A DNA stretch of 6,205 nt from an uncultured Desulfobacterales bacterium (GCA_945787595.1 CALZJV010000378.1:1-6205); one strand, 5' to 3'; numbered from the stretch's first letter, positions 1 through 5,608 are shown. Program-made: numbers and translations. The notes: generated by a model from the letters alone, not told the origin.

Positions 1-99
1 TCGAATTGCCTCTGCAATTTCCCGTTTTAAGATCGGCTTGGAGATAAAGGCCCGGATGCCCATAGCCATGGCTTTCTTTTCATCCATCCTTGCACTGAA
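1..99 (-). pseudogene. Receiver-domain (REC) C-terminal remnant, runs off left edge
   Basis: Read on the minus strand from position 99 to the edge, the frame gives FSARMDEKKAMAMGIRAF followed by ISKPILKREIAEAIR. This matches the last third of a response-regulator receiver domain: the TGFS-x(n)-A-x-x-MGI stretch, then the conserved Lys-Pro (here in ISKP), then the last helix. It is typical of hybrid histidine kinases. Upstream of position 99 the same frame stays open to about 205, but it no longer resembles a receiver: the beta-3 Asp and beta-4 Thr regions are missing, and no start fits. I therefore read it as the 3' part of a gene cut by deletion or frameshift. The true 3' end lies outside the window. 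A sequencing error just upstream of the FSAR segment is an alternative for the break. Confidence 0.55.
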
Positions 100-197
100 C
101 CTATGTTCCGCCTCCGGCACCTTGGCTGTCGTAGAGCGCCTGACGTACGGAGCCTGGAGAACTGTGCGTTGGCATCCAGAATGATTCCTTCGCCCGA

Positions 198-565
198 TTA
201 ATAGGATTTAACGATTACGCCACTTTCAAAAATTGGGCAATTGCTTCTCTCTATAGCATAAAGGCCGGCCAACGCAGGATCGATGAGTCTGAAAAATCGA
301 ATGTATCGGATGTAACCATCACTGAAAAAGCCCTCCCCCCGCTTTTCTGATACAGACCGGATTAAACGCGTATCATTGGATCTGAAACGCCCGGTTTTAC
401 ATTCCACCAGGAATACGACGTGCTTTACATGAAAGGTGAAATCAATTTCCTGTCTGCCAACTCTCCAGAATGTCAGGGTTTTACTGAGCGTCTAAACAAT
501 AAAGGCCCACACACAGATGAATTTGGCCATCGTGTATGAGCCCTTGGTGCTTTCATAAAATATTC
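198..565 (-). pseudogene. Decayed C-terminal fragment of a DUF4143-type (AAA_14-associated) protein
   Basis: The minus-strand frame ending at the TAA at 198 reads RIFYESTKGSYTMAKF, then a TAG stop at 492-494, then TLSKTLTFWRVGRQEIDF, VFLVECKTGRF and 60 more residues. Known family pattern: DUF4143 domains, usually fused behind an AAA_14 ATPase, end with a Trp-Arg, a Glu-(Val/Ile)-Asp-Phe motif and an E-x-K strand, as in TFWR, QEIDF and ECKTG here. The ESTKG segment also fits the helix before that strand. The E-D...E-x-K arrangement resembles a PD-(D/E)XK nuclease fold, so a Card1/DUF1887-like nuclease end is the alternative. No N-terminal ATPase is present, one in-frame stop splits the homologous stretch, and a second closes it near 568. 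The piece left after the stop has only a GTG at 407 as start, which would cut off the QEIDF strand. It is almost certainly non-functional. Confidence 0.5.
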
Positions 566-589
566 TCTATAATATAGAGTGAATTTTAT
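555..589. repeat. AT-rich imperfect palindrome
   Basis: Two 16-base arms (555-570 and 574-589) pair at 13 of 16 positions around a 3-base loop AAT. The inner CTCTAT/ATAGAG and the outer ATAAAAT/ATTTTAT are perfect. It sits at the upstream edge of the DUF4143 remnant. It has too few G-C pairs for a convincing intrinsic terminator; it could be an old operator or a repeat end. Confidence 0.4.
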
Positions 590-780
590 GGAAAATGATC
601 GCTATTTTAAGTGAAATTATTCCGATGCTATTGATACTTATCATTAGATAACATGGCAAAATTGAAACTGCAAATAATAATCAATCGGCAACTAAAATAT
701 CTCTTAAATTCAGATGCTTTATTCCTTTGAATACACCATGTGTGATCTAAGCGAACGAAGTTCAGGACAGGGGTCTGGAT
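590..780. other. AT-rich gene-free stretch downstream of the response regulator
   Basis: There is no open frame longer than about 25 codons with a credible start, and no family signature on either strand. The response-regulator gene ends at 781 reading into this stretch, but I see no GC-rich stem followed by a T-run, so how its transcript ends is unclear. Confidence 0.5.
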
Positions 781-2142
781 TTAAATACGGTATTTCTTAA
801 TTTTACGATACAGCGTCGCCTCACCGATTTTGAGGATTCTAGCAGCCCGGGTACGATTGTTGCCGCTTTTGGCAAGTGCATTTCGGATAGCGACAATTTC
901 GTAGGCAGCCAGGCTGCCATCTGGAAGACTATCAACGGTTTGGGAAGGCGCATTCGGTTGGATATAAAGACTGGGAGGTAGATCTTCGAGCCGAATGAAA
1001 TTCTCTTTGCCAAGCGCCACCGCCCGCCTGATGACATTTTCAAGCTCCCGGATGTTACCCGGCCAATCGTGGTTTTCCAGACGGTGAAGGACTTCCTGAG
1101 ATATGTCTGTAACCGGAGAAACATCAGTGGCAAAGCGCTTTAAAAAATATCTTGCCAGTAAAGCAATATCATCTTTGCGATCTCTCAATGGCGCGACATT
1201 CATGGTCAGCACATTTAGCCGGTAATACAGGTCCTCACGAAAATTGCCCCGCTCCACTTCCTGCGCCAGGTCTTGATTGGCCGCTGCCAGGATCCTAACA
1301 TCCACCGAAAAACTCCGACTGGCCCCTACCGGCCGGACCTCTCTTTCTTGAAGCGTCCGCAGCAGCTTTACCTGAATTGCGGGTGTAAGATCTCCCACTT
1401 CATCCAGAAACAATGTCCCCTTATCTGAAGAACGAACCAAGCCCAGGGTGTCGGCGCTGGCCCCTGTGAAGGCCCCCTTTACATGGCCGAATAATTCACT
1501 TTCCATGACGGTCTCACTGATTGCGGCGCAATCCACCGGTACAAAGCTGTTATCGCAGCGAGGGCTGTGAAAATGGATGGCCCGGGCGACCAGTTCCTTT
1601 CCAGTTCCGGTTTCCCCCTGGATCAAGATGGTCATATCGGTATGACCGACCCTGGCAATCATCTCTTTAAGTTTTAAGATGGAAGTAGAGTTACCGACCA
1701 GATCATGATATCCGAACTTACCTTTTATCGCGGTTCTTAATTTTGTGTTTTCTTCATTTAGTTGCCAGATCCTGTGAAGCTGTCCGATACGAACCCGCAA
1801 GACATTCACTTCAATTGGCTTTTCCAGAAAATCGATTGCACCTAGCTGAGTGGCTTTAACAGCCTCCCGGATGCCCCCGTGCCCGGTTAGCATGATGACC
1901 AATATCGACGGGAATCTCCTTCGTATTTCTTGTAATAGAGTAAGGCCATCCATCTCAGGCATTATCAGATCGATCAAGGCGGCATCGATGATAACCCGTT
2001 TTAAGGTCTTTATGGCTTCCCGGCCGTTTGAACAGGTGTGGATTTCGTAATTATCTTCCGCAAACACATCCTTGAGTAAATTGAGTATGGGCGGCTCATC
2101 ATCGACCAATAATAAGGAAAATCGTTTTCGATCTTCACCCAT
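781..2142 (-). CDS. Sigma-54-dependent response regulator, NtrC/AtoC type
   Basis: This 453-residue cytoplasmic transcription activator has the full family layout. The receiver domain (about 8-125) has acidic pocket D14/D15, phospho-acceptor D58 (in IDLIMPEMDG), T86 and K108. A short charged linker, probably coiled-coil, spans about 122-140. The AAA+ domain (about 148-380) carries Walker A GETGTGKE at 176-183, the sigma-54 contact loop GAFTGA at 223-228, Walker B TLFLDE at 243-248, and FREDLYYRLNV at 301-311 with the arginine fingers. A Fis-type helix-turn-helix forms the last 40 residues (GNNRTRAARILKIGEATLYRK). All key residues are present, so it should be phosphorylated by a sensor kinase and remodel sigma-54 polymerase at enhancer-dependent promoters. 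The start ATG is supported by AGGGG nine bases upstream. No kinase gene adjoins it; the upstream same-strand neighbour is a DUF4136 lipoprotein. Its target genes and signal cannot be read from the sequence. Confidence 0.95.
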   Translation of the reverse strand: MGEDRKRFSLLLVDDEPPILNLLKDVFAEDNYEIHTCSNGREAIKTLKRVIIDAALIDLIMPEMDGLTLLQEIRRRFPSILVIMLTGHGGIREAVKATQLGAIDFLEKPIEVNVLRVRIGQLHRIWQLNEENTKLRTAIKGKFGYHDLVGNSTSILKLKEMIARVGHTDMTILIQGETGTGKELVARAIHFHSPRCDNSFVPVDCAAISETVMESELFGHVKGAFTGASADTLGLVRSSDKGTLFLDEVGDLTPAIQVKLLRTLQEREVRPVGASRSFSVDVRILAAANQDLAQEVERGNFREDLYYRLNVLTMNVAPLRDRKDDIALLARYFLKRFATDVSPVTDISQEVLHRLENHDWPGNIRELENVIRRAVALGKENFIRLEDLPPSLYIQPNAPSQTVDSLPDGSLAAYEIVAIRNALAKSGNNRTRAARILKIGEATLYRKIKKYRI

Positions 2143-2333
2143 GCTTCTTATCCCCTAAGAACCAAAAAAGGCTTAATAATGATTGACTTGGAATAATATC
2201 ACCGACAAGCAATCCACGTTTATCATTTACGATCCCTTGGATGCGAAAACTACTGTTTGGAGCCTCAAAGACGAGGGCATAGTCGGCATCGACGCTACCC
2301 TCTGTCAAATAATGGAGCCAAGATGGAAATATT

Positions 2334-2828
2334 TTAAGGTATGGGAGGATAATAATCCAGAATTCTATGGACAGCAAACGCTATAACTTTATCTTTTTCT
2401 TCAGGAGTCATGTGATGGAATAAATCGGCCCTGGTTTCAGCCCACCAGATTTCGTCGTTGGATTTCGCATCATAAAGTGCCAGCTTCAGTCTGCCAACCG
2501 CATAGACCTCATAATCCATCATTACGGTCAAATCTACTTCCTTACGATTCCCCCCGTACATGACAAGGAATACATCAGGGTTCCGTGGGGAAATTTTTAA
2601 ACCTTTGGCGTCCAGCTTCTTATCGACGATATCCTGTATCCGAATACGATTCAATTGTTCGATCCGCAATGTTCCCGGTAACGATACCCAATCATAGGTT
2701 TTTACACGTTTGAAGTCGACATTTACATCGTAATCATAATTCACGCTATGGTAGACGGTTTTTGTGCGAGCGCAGCCGATGGAAAAAGCCATCAGAGATG
2801 CAACAATACAAGCTATCAGAGATTTCAT
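2334..2828 (-). CDS. DUF4136 family lipoprotein
   Basis: This 164-residue predicted exported lipoprotein starts with MKSLIACIVASLMAFSIGC: a positive N-terminus, a hydrophobic core, and a cysteine at residue 19 that fits a lipobox, although the -3 residue is Ser rather than the usual Leu. The mature part matches the DUF4136 pattern: VDFKRVKTYDWV near the start, a middle beta-rich section ending in an acid-rich DAKSNDEIWWAE turn, then a C-terminal helix with ILDYYPP. The length is normal for the family, whose function is unknown; members are usually envelope-anchored and many lie beside regulators. The start is fixed by GAGGAAGG six bases upstream. A strong sigma-70-type promoter lies about 100 bases upstream. 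The gene is followed after 191 bases by the response regulator on the same strand, so co-transcription is possible. Confidence 0.87.
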   Translation of the reverse strand: MKSLIACIVASLMAFSIGCARTKTVYHSVNYDYDVNVDFKRVKTYDWVSLPGTLRIEQLNRIRIQDIVDKKLDAKGLKISPRNPDVFLVMYGGNRKEVDLTVMMDYEVYAVGRLKLALYDAKSNDEIWWAETRADLFHHMTPEEKDKVIAFAVHRILDYYPPIP

Positions 2829-2928
2829 GCCGAACCTTCCTCACCCGGACGAGCCGGAATTGACGATTGATGAATCTTTAATCGAATGCGATTATGAGGT
2901 TGCCGTTTTCCTCGGATTTTTTTCTTGT

Positions 2929-2958
2929 ATTATGCCTGCAAATAAAAGTGGATGTCAA
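2929..2958 (-). promoter_or_regulatory. Sigma-70-type promoter for the DUF4136 gene
   Basis: On the minus strand TTGACA (2953-2958) and CATAAT (2929-2934, 5 of 6 to consensus) are separated by 18 bases. Transcription would begin near 2921, giving a leader of about 93 bases before the ATG at 2828. The promoter lies just beyond the stop codon of the HMG-CoA-lyase-like gene, so the lipoprotein gene need not depend on read-through from it. Confidence 0.6.
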
Positions 2959-2989
2959 ATCCTATTTTATCGCAATCTTAGATGCTTGA

Positions 2990-4156
2990 TTACGGCCGGT
3001 ACTGCTCCGGCAACACCGGCTTATTCGTCCAGTCCCGGGGCCATTTCTGATCATGCGTTTCATCCAGTTTTTCTTTTCTGAGTTTTAAGCCGGGGCGGGC
3101 GAATTTCGGATGCCCCTCCTTCAAGGTCCGGCCGTTGATAACGGCCTCGGAGCGCAGTCGGTGGCCGATGGTCTTTTCCATCTGACGCCCCAGCCATAGG
3201 ACGCGATCCACATCCCAGCCATGTTCAATGCCCATCTCGTCGATCTGAACCAGGGTATCCTCCAAGGTTACCAACCCTACGTAACGCGGATCTTCGTAGT
3301 AGTATTCACCGGTCCCTTTCACTGGAGTGTCGTCCAGAAAATTGGCCGGTTGTCCGCCCATTCCACCCAGGGTGGCCTCAAAATGGGTAATGCCGGCCTG
3401 CAAGGCGGCCAGAATGGAAGCCGAAGCCACGCGCTTGGTCTCATGAAAGTGAGCGATGTGCAGGTCCGGATTGGGAATTTCATCCAGGATCATGGCATAG
3501 TAACGATATACTTCGGCGGCCGAGGCACTGCCATCATGGTCGGCATGTTCGATGTCATGAGCGCCGATTTCCAGGAAGCGCTTGGTAAATTCCACCGCAT
3601 CTTTCAACTCCGTAGCACCGCCGATGGGGCTGCCCCAGATGGTGCTGACCGTGCCGCACATTTGCATACCGGCATCATTTGTTTTTTTGATACAACGCTC
3701 GGCTTCGGCCCAGTAATCCGGCAGGGTCGTACCGGAATTGGCAAAATGATGCTCTTCCTCGGTGGAAACCATCATCAGCAGCCGATCGGGTCCAACGCCC
3801 TTTTCTCTCAACTCGATGGCCCGATTGACCGCACCTTCACGGATGGTAATGGCGGTAAAGGTGATATCATCATAATTAACACCCTTTCTGGCGCAGCGCT
3901 GCTTGAAACGATCGCTGCGAACGTGGGCCAGCAGTTCTTCGGCATCTCTGAACTGGGGCATTAGAAATGGATTTCCCAGGTTGGTGACCTCGATGTTGCG
4001 GCAGCCGGCAAAGATCAATTCTTCAAGATAAAACTTTTTAGCCTGGGTGGAAATAAATTTTTCTTCGTGTTGAAATCCATCCCGCACAGTAATGTCGCCG
4101 ATGGTAACTTTTTTGGGCATTCTTGGAAATATTTTCCAGTAATCGTATTCAGTCAT
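2990..4156 (-). CDS. HMG-CoA-lyase-like (HMGL/pyruvate carboxyltransferase family) TIM-barrel enzyme
   Basis: This 388-residue cytoplasmic enzyme belongs to the metal-dependent aldolase/lyase family of HMG-CoA lyase. Visible landmarks are TVRDGFQHE at 23-31 (family R-D-G-x-Q, catalytic Arg25 and metal-ligand Asp26), NIEVTN at 54-59 (Glu56 matches the family's IEATSF), metal-binding His236 and His238 in AHFHET, and GMGGQP at 265-270, followed by VTLEDTLVQIDEMGI, which parallels VATEDLVYMLNGLGI of true lyases. The family's catalytic Cys in GLGGCP is Gln269 here. A stretch of about 25 extra residues follows, and the C-terminus extends some 60 residues beyond the usual length of about 300. It therefore probably cleaves or forms a C-C bond on a related acyl-CoA or keto acid, but HMG-CoA cannot be assumed. 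The ATG at 4156 has AAGGAGG 12 bases upstream, a long spacing. It lies downstream of the hydratase gene on the same strand. Confidence 0.85.
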   Translation of the reverse strand: MTEYDYWKIFPRMPKKVTIGDITVRDGFQHEEKFISTQAKKFYLEELIFAGCRNIEVTNLGNPFLMPQFRDAEELLAHVRSDRFKQRCARKGVNYDDITFTAITIREGAVNRAIELREKGVGPDRLLMMVSTEEEHHFANSGTTLPDYWAEAERCIKKTNDAGMQMCGTVSTIWGSPIGGATELKDAVEFTKRFLEIGAHDIEHADHDGSASAAEVYRYYAMILDEIPNPDLHIAHFHETKRVASASILAALQAGITHFEATLGGMGGQPANFLDDTPVKGTGEYYYEDPRYVGLVTLEDTLVQIDEMGIEHGWDVDRVLWLGRQMEKTIGHRLRSEAVINGRTLKEGHPKFARPGLKLRKEKLDETHDQKWPRDWTNKPVLPEQYRP

Positions 4157-4192
4157 AATTATTGATAGCCTCCTTTCAGATAAAATTGTTTT

Positions 4193-4254
4193 CCGGTTGG
4201 CCGGTTGAGTCGGTTGAGCCCGCTGAGCCGGTTGGCCGGTTGAGCCGGTGGCAG
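4193..4254. repeat. Imperfect tandem repeat, unit CGGTTGAGC
   Basis: Seven consecutive 8-9 base units (from 4194, 4202, 4211, 4220, 4229, 4237 and 4246) are variants of CGGTTGAGC or CGGTTGGC. The 11-base word GTTGGCCGGTT occurs twice, at 4196-4206 and 4231-4241. The block is in the spacer between the hydratase and lyase-like genes, close to the ribosome-binding site of the latter. Confidence 0.85.
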
Positions 4255-4269
4255 GTATGTCACTACCTG
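4252..4269. repeat. Small hairpin between the inverted repeat blocks
   Basis: CAGGTA (4252-4257) and TACCTG (4264-4269) form a 6-bp stem with a 6-base loop at the centre of the larger inverted repeat. There is no T-run on either side, so this is not a standard terminator. Confidence 0.5.
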
Positions 4270-4293
4270 AAAGCTAACTTGAGTAATTAGGAA

Positions 4294-4340
4294 AACCGGC
4301 CAACGGGCTAAACGGGCAAACCGCCTAACGGGTCAACCAA
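4294..4340. repeat. Inverted partner of the CGGTTGAGC block
   Basis: This stretch is built of words such as CCGGCCAA, CGGGCTAAA, CGGGCAAAC and CGGGTCAAC, roughly the reverse complement of the units at 4193-4254. AACCGGCCAAC at 4294-4304 is an exact reverse complement of GTTGGCCGGTT. It begins immediately after the stop codon of the hydratase gene in the direction of transcription, so the mRNA between the two genes could fold into a long stem. Confidence 0.75.
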
Positions 4341-4341
4341 A

Positions 4342-5124
4342 TTATTTGCCTTTATACACCGGTTTTCTTTTTTCTTTAAAGGCCGCCAGTCCTTCAAGGC
4401 GATCTTCGGTGGGAATGCACACCCAGTAAGCATTCGACTCGATGGCAAGACCTGTGTGTATGTCTGTTTCCATACCGTAGTTGATGGCATATTTGGCTTG
4501 TTCAATGGCAATCGGTCCGGTCTCACAAATCATACCCGCCATTTTTTTGCATTCGTCCCACAGATCTTTTTGCTCACAGATTTTATTTACCAGACCGATT
4601 TTCAACGCTTCTTGTGCATCTAACTGCTGTCCGGTGAATATAAGTTCTTTGGCCTTGCCTTTGCCCACCAGTCGTGGCAAGCGTTGGGTTCCGCCCGCAC
4701 CGGGAATGATCGCCAGACGCGTTTCGGTAAGCCCCATACGTGCATTGTTGGAAGCGATGCGAATATCGCTTGCCAGGGCCAGTTCTGTGCCGCCGCCCAG
4801 GGCAATTCCATTCACCGCTGCGATAACCGCTTTATTTACCTGTTCGATAGATGTGAAAAGGCTGCGAATGGAAAAAATGAATTCCTTGACCTGTTCCGGC
4901 TTGAGGGTGGCACGCTCTTTGAGGTCGGCACCGGCACAAAAAGCCTTTTCCCCGCTGCCTGTGATAATGACGACCCGAATATCACTTCTGAATCGAACCG
5001 CATCGATCTGATCCCGCAGCGCACGCAACAGTTTAAAATTCAGGGAATTCATGACGTTGGGTCGGTTCAGGGTCAACGTTAGGACCCCGGCATCTTCTTC
5101 TGCCAACAAAATATCATCATTCAT
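4342..5124 (-). CDS. Enoyl-CoA hydratase/isomerase, AUH (methylglutaconyl-CoA hydratase)-like
   Basis: This crotonase-fold cytoplasmic enzyme of 260 residues, normal for the family, adds water to a 2-enoyl-CoA. Seen in order are LNRPNVMNSLN at 19-29, oxyanion-hole region FCAGADLKE at 62-70, NGIALGGGTELALASDIRIA at 105-124 with catalytic Glu114, and GLTETRLAIIPGAGGTQRLPR at 131 onward with catalytic Glu134. Both acid-base glutamates of true hydratases are present. The ETRLAIIPGAGGTQRLPR wording resembles methylglutaconyl-CoA hydratase (AUH), but short-chain crotonase cannot be excluded. I chose the ATG at 5124 because GGGAGGA lies four bases upstream. The frame extends 7 codons further to a TTG at 5145, but that would place the ribosome-binding site inside the gene. 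It is divergent from the TetR-type gene, and a promoter with an adjoining palindrome lies about 290 bases upstream. The lyase-like gene follows, probably in the same transcript. Confidence 0.92.
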   Translation of the reverse strand: MNDDILLAEEDAGVLTLTLNRPNVMNSLNFKLLRALRDQIDAVRFRSDIRVVIITGSGEKAFCAGADLKERATLKPEQVKEFIFSIRSLFTSIEQVNKAVIAAVNGIALGGGTELALASDIRIASNNARMGLTETRLAIIPGAGGTQRLPRLVGKGKAKELIFTGQQLDAQEALKIGLVNKICEQKDLWDECKKMAGMICETGPIAIEQAKYAINYGMETDIHTGLAIESNAYWVCIPTEDRLEGLAAFKEKRKPVYKGK

Positions 5125-5128
5125 GCAT

Positions 5129-5135
5129 TCCTCCC
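5129..5135 (-). promoter_or_regulatory. Ribosome-binding site deciding the hydratase start
   Basis: GGGAGGA on the minus strand is four bases from the ATG at 5122-5124. It excludes the upstream in-frame TTG at 5145 as the likely start. A second, out-of-frame ATG at 5126-5128 reaches a stop after three codons. Confidence 0.7.
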
Positions 5136-5147
5136 GGGTAAACAAAA

Positions 5148-5357
5148 CAATTAGGCGTTCACGAGTTCAAAGGTTCAAGGTTCCATTTTCATCCCTGAGC
5201 TGCATTTTGGATGCGTATTTACGAAAAAAGCGTCACCTTCGTTAGGCTTAATCCAAAACTTGGCGCCTAATTGGCAATTGAAAAATGCGCATTTTAACGA
5301 GGATTGCGCGCCATTAATGGCTTCTTCGTCCTTAACCCTGAACCTGTGAACGGTTAC
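5148..5357. repeat. Nested inverted-repeat segment, possibly MITE-like, in the hydratase leader
   Basis: The ends are GTTCA-rich and imperfectly inverted: 5155-5184 (GCGTTCACGAGTTCAAAGG and on) against 5330-5357 (reverse complement GTAACCGTTCACAGGTTCAG and on). Inside are a perfect 10-base inverted pair, CAATTAGGCG (5148-5157) and CGCCTAATTG (5264-5273), and TTTTGGAT (5205-5212) with ATCCAAAA (5251-5258), enclosing ACGAA/TTCGT. A bulged stem follows: TGGCGC (5261-5266) plus GCAAT (5274-5278) against ATTGC-GCGCCA (5303-5313). At its centre is the 14-base palindrome AAAATGCGCATTTT (5282-5295). There is no transposase. In mRNA it would make a heavily folded 5' leader for the hydratase. Confidence 0.5.
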
Positions 5358-5390
5358 CAATATAACGCAATAAGAAATAAGCCTATTTAA

Positions 5391-5412
5391 TATGAGCGAG
5401 CGCTCGCTCATA
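5391..5412. promoter_or_regulatory. Perfect 22-bp palindrome, probable TetR-family operator (site 1)
   Basis: The half-site is TATGAGCGAGC and its exact reverse complement follows with no spacer. The TGAGCG...CGCTCA form is typical of operators bound by acyl-CoA-responsive TetR-family repressors. It lies immediately after the -10 element of the minus-strand promoter at 5421-5449, over the expected transcription start, so a bound repressor would block the hydratase transcript. A related site lies at 5593-5608. Confidence 0.7.
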
Positions 5413-5420
5413 ATTTCTTT

Positions 5421-5449
5421 TTTTTACTGCAACATTTCTCTTTTGTCAA
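5421..5449 (-). promoter_or_regulatory. Promoter for the hydratase/lyase-like genes
   Basis: On the minus strand a perfect TTGACA (5444-5449) is followed by 17 bases and TAAAAA (5421-5426, 4 of 6 to TATAAT). The start point would fall at about 5413-5415, at the edge of operator site 1. The leader to the ATG at 5124 would be about 290 bases and includes the nested repeat segment. Confidence 0.55.
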
Positions 5450-5556
5450 TACCTTATATTTTATATCCTGTGCGCCCATAAAAATTGGCAAATAAAATCA
5501 AATATATCATAAATTTATATAGTTATATACATGATGGAATTATTCAGGGAAAAAGA

Positions 5557-5586
5557 TTGACAAGAAAAAAAGAAGCATGATATGTA
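5557..5586 (+). promoter_or_regulatory. Promoter candidate for the TetR-family gene
   Basis: TTGACA at 5557-5562 is followed after 18 bases by TATGTA (5581-5586). This is a weak -10; TATTAT at 5585-5590 is a better match but 22 bases away. Operator site 2 begins 30 bases after the -35 box. In the opposing promoter, site 1 begins 31 bases after its -35 box. That shared geometry supports the call more than the -10 itself. Confidence 0.45.
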
Positions 5587-5592
5587 TTATGA

Positions 5593-5608
5593 CTGAGCGC
5601 TCGTTCAG
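5593..5608. promoter_or_regulatory. Probable TetR-family operator (site 2)
   Basis: CTGAGCGCTCGTTCAG is a near-palindrome whose two 8-base halves agree at six positions. The core is TGAGCG-CT-CGTTCA, sharing TGAGCG with site 1. Lying just downstream of the plus-strand promoter candidate, it would allow autorepression of the TetR-type gene. Confidence 0.55.

Noticed and set aside
762..1133. 123-codon minus-strand frame overlapping the end of the response regulator
   Set aside because: It is out of frame with the intact Fis-type helix-turn-helix region and has no recognisable features.
3221..3964. 247-codon plus-strand frame opposite the HMG-CoA-lyase-like gene
   Set aside because: It lies wholly antisense to a gene with clear family motifs and shows no domain pattern of its own.
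4193..4340. CRISPR array
   Set aside because: Units of 8-9 bases are contiguous and variable, with no spacers and no cas genes.
4481..5011. 176-codon plus-strand frame opposite the hydratase gene, and a 132-codon frame at 4684-5082
   Set aside because: Both are antisense shadows of a well supported crotonase gene.
5122..5145. Upstream TTG start adding seven residues to the hydratase
   Set aside because: The GGGAGGA ribosome-binding site would then lie within the coding sequence; the ATG at 5124 is correctly spaced from it.
5239..5313. Integron attC site (GTTAGGC at 5241-5247 and a bulged hairpin nearby)
   Set aside because: I could not find a matching RYYYAAC partner at the proper distance, and there is no integrase or cassette-like gene order.
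5175..5411. 78-codon minus-strand frame filling the hydratase leader, starting with ATG in operator site 1
   Set aside because: Its ATG is part of the palindrome and would lie within a few bases of the predicted transcript start without a ribosome-binding site. The frame runs through the nested repeats and shows no domain. It is more likely a by-product of repeat sequence.
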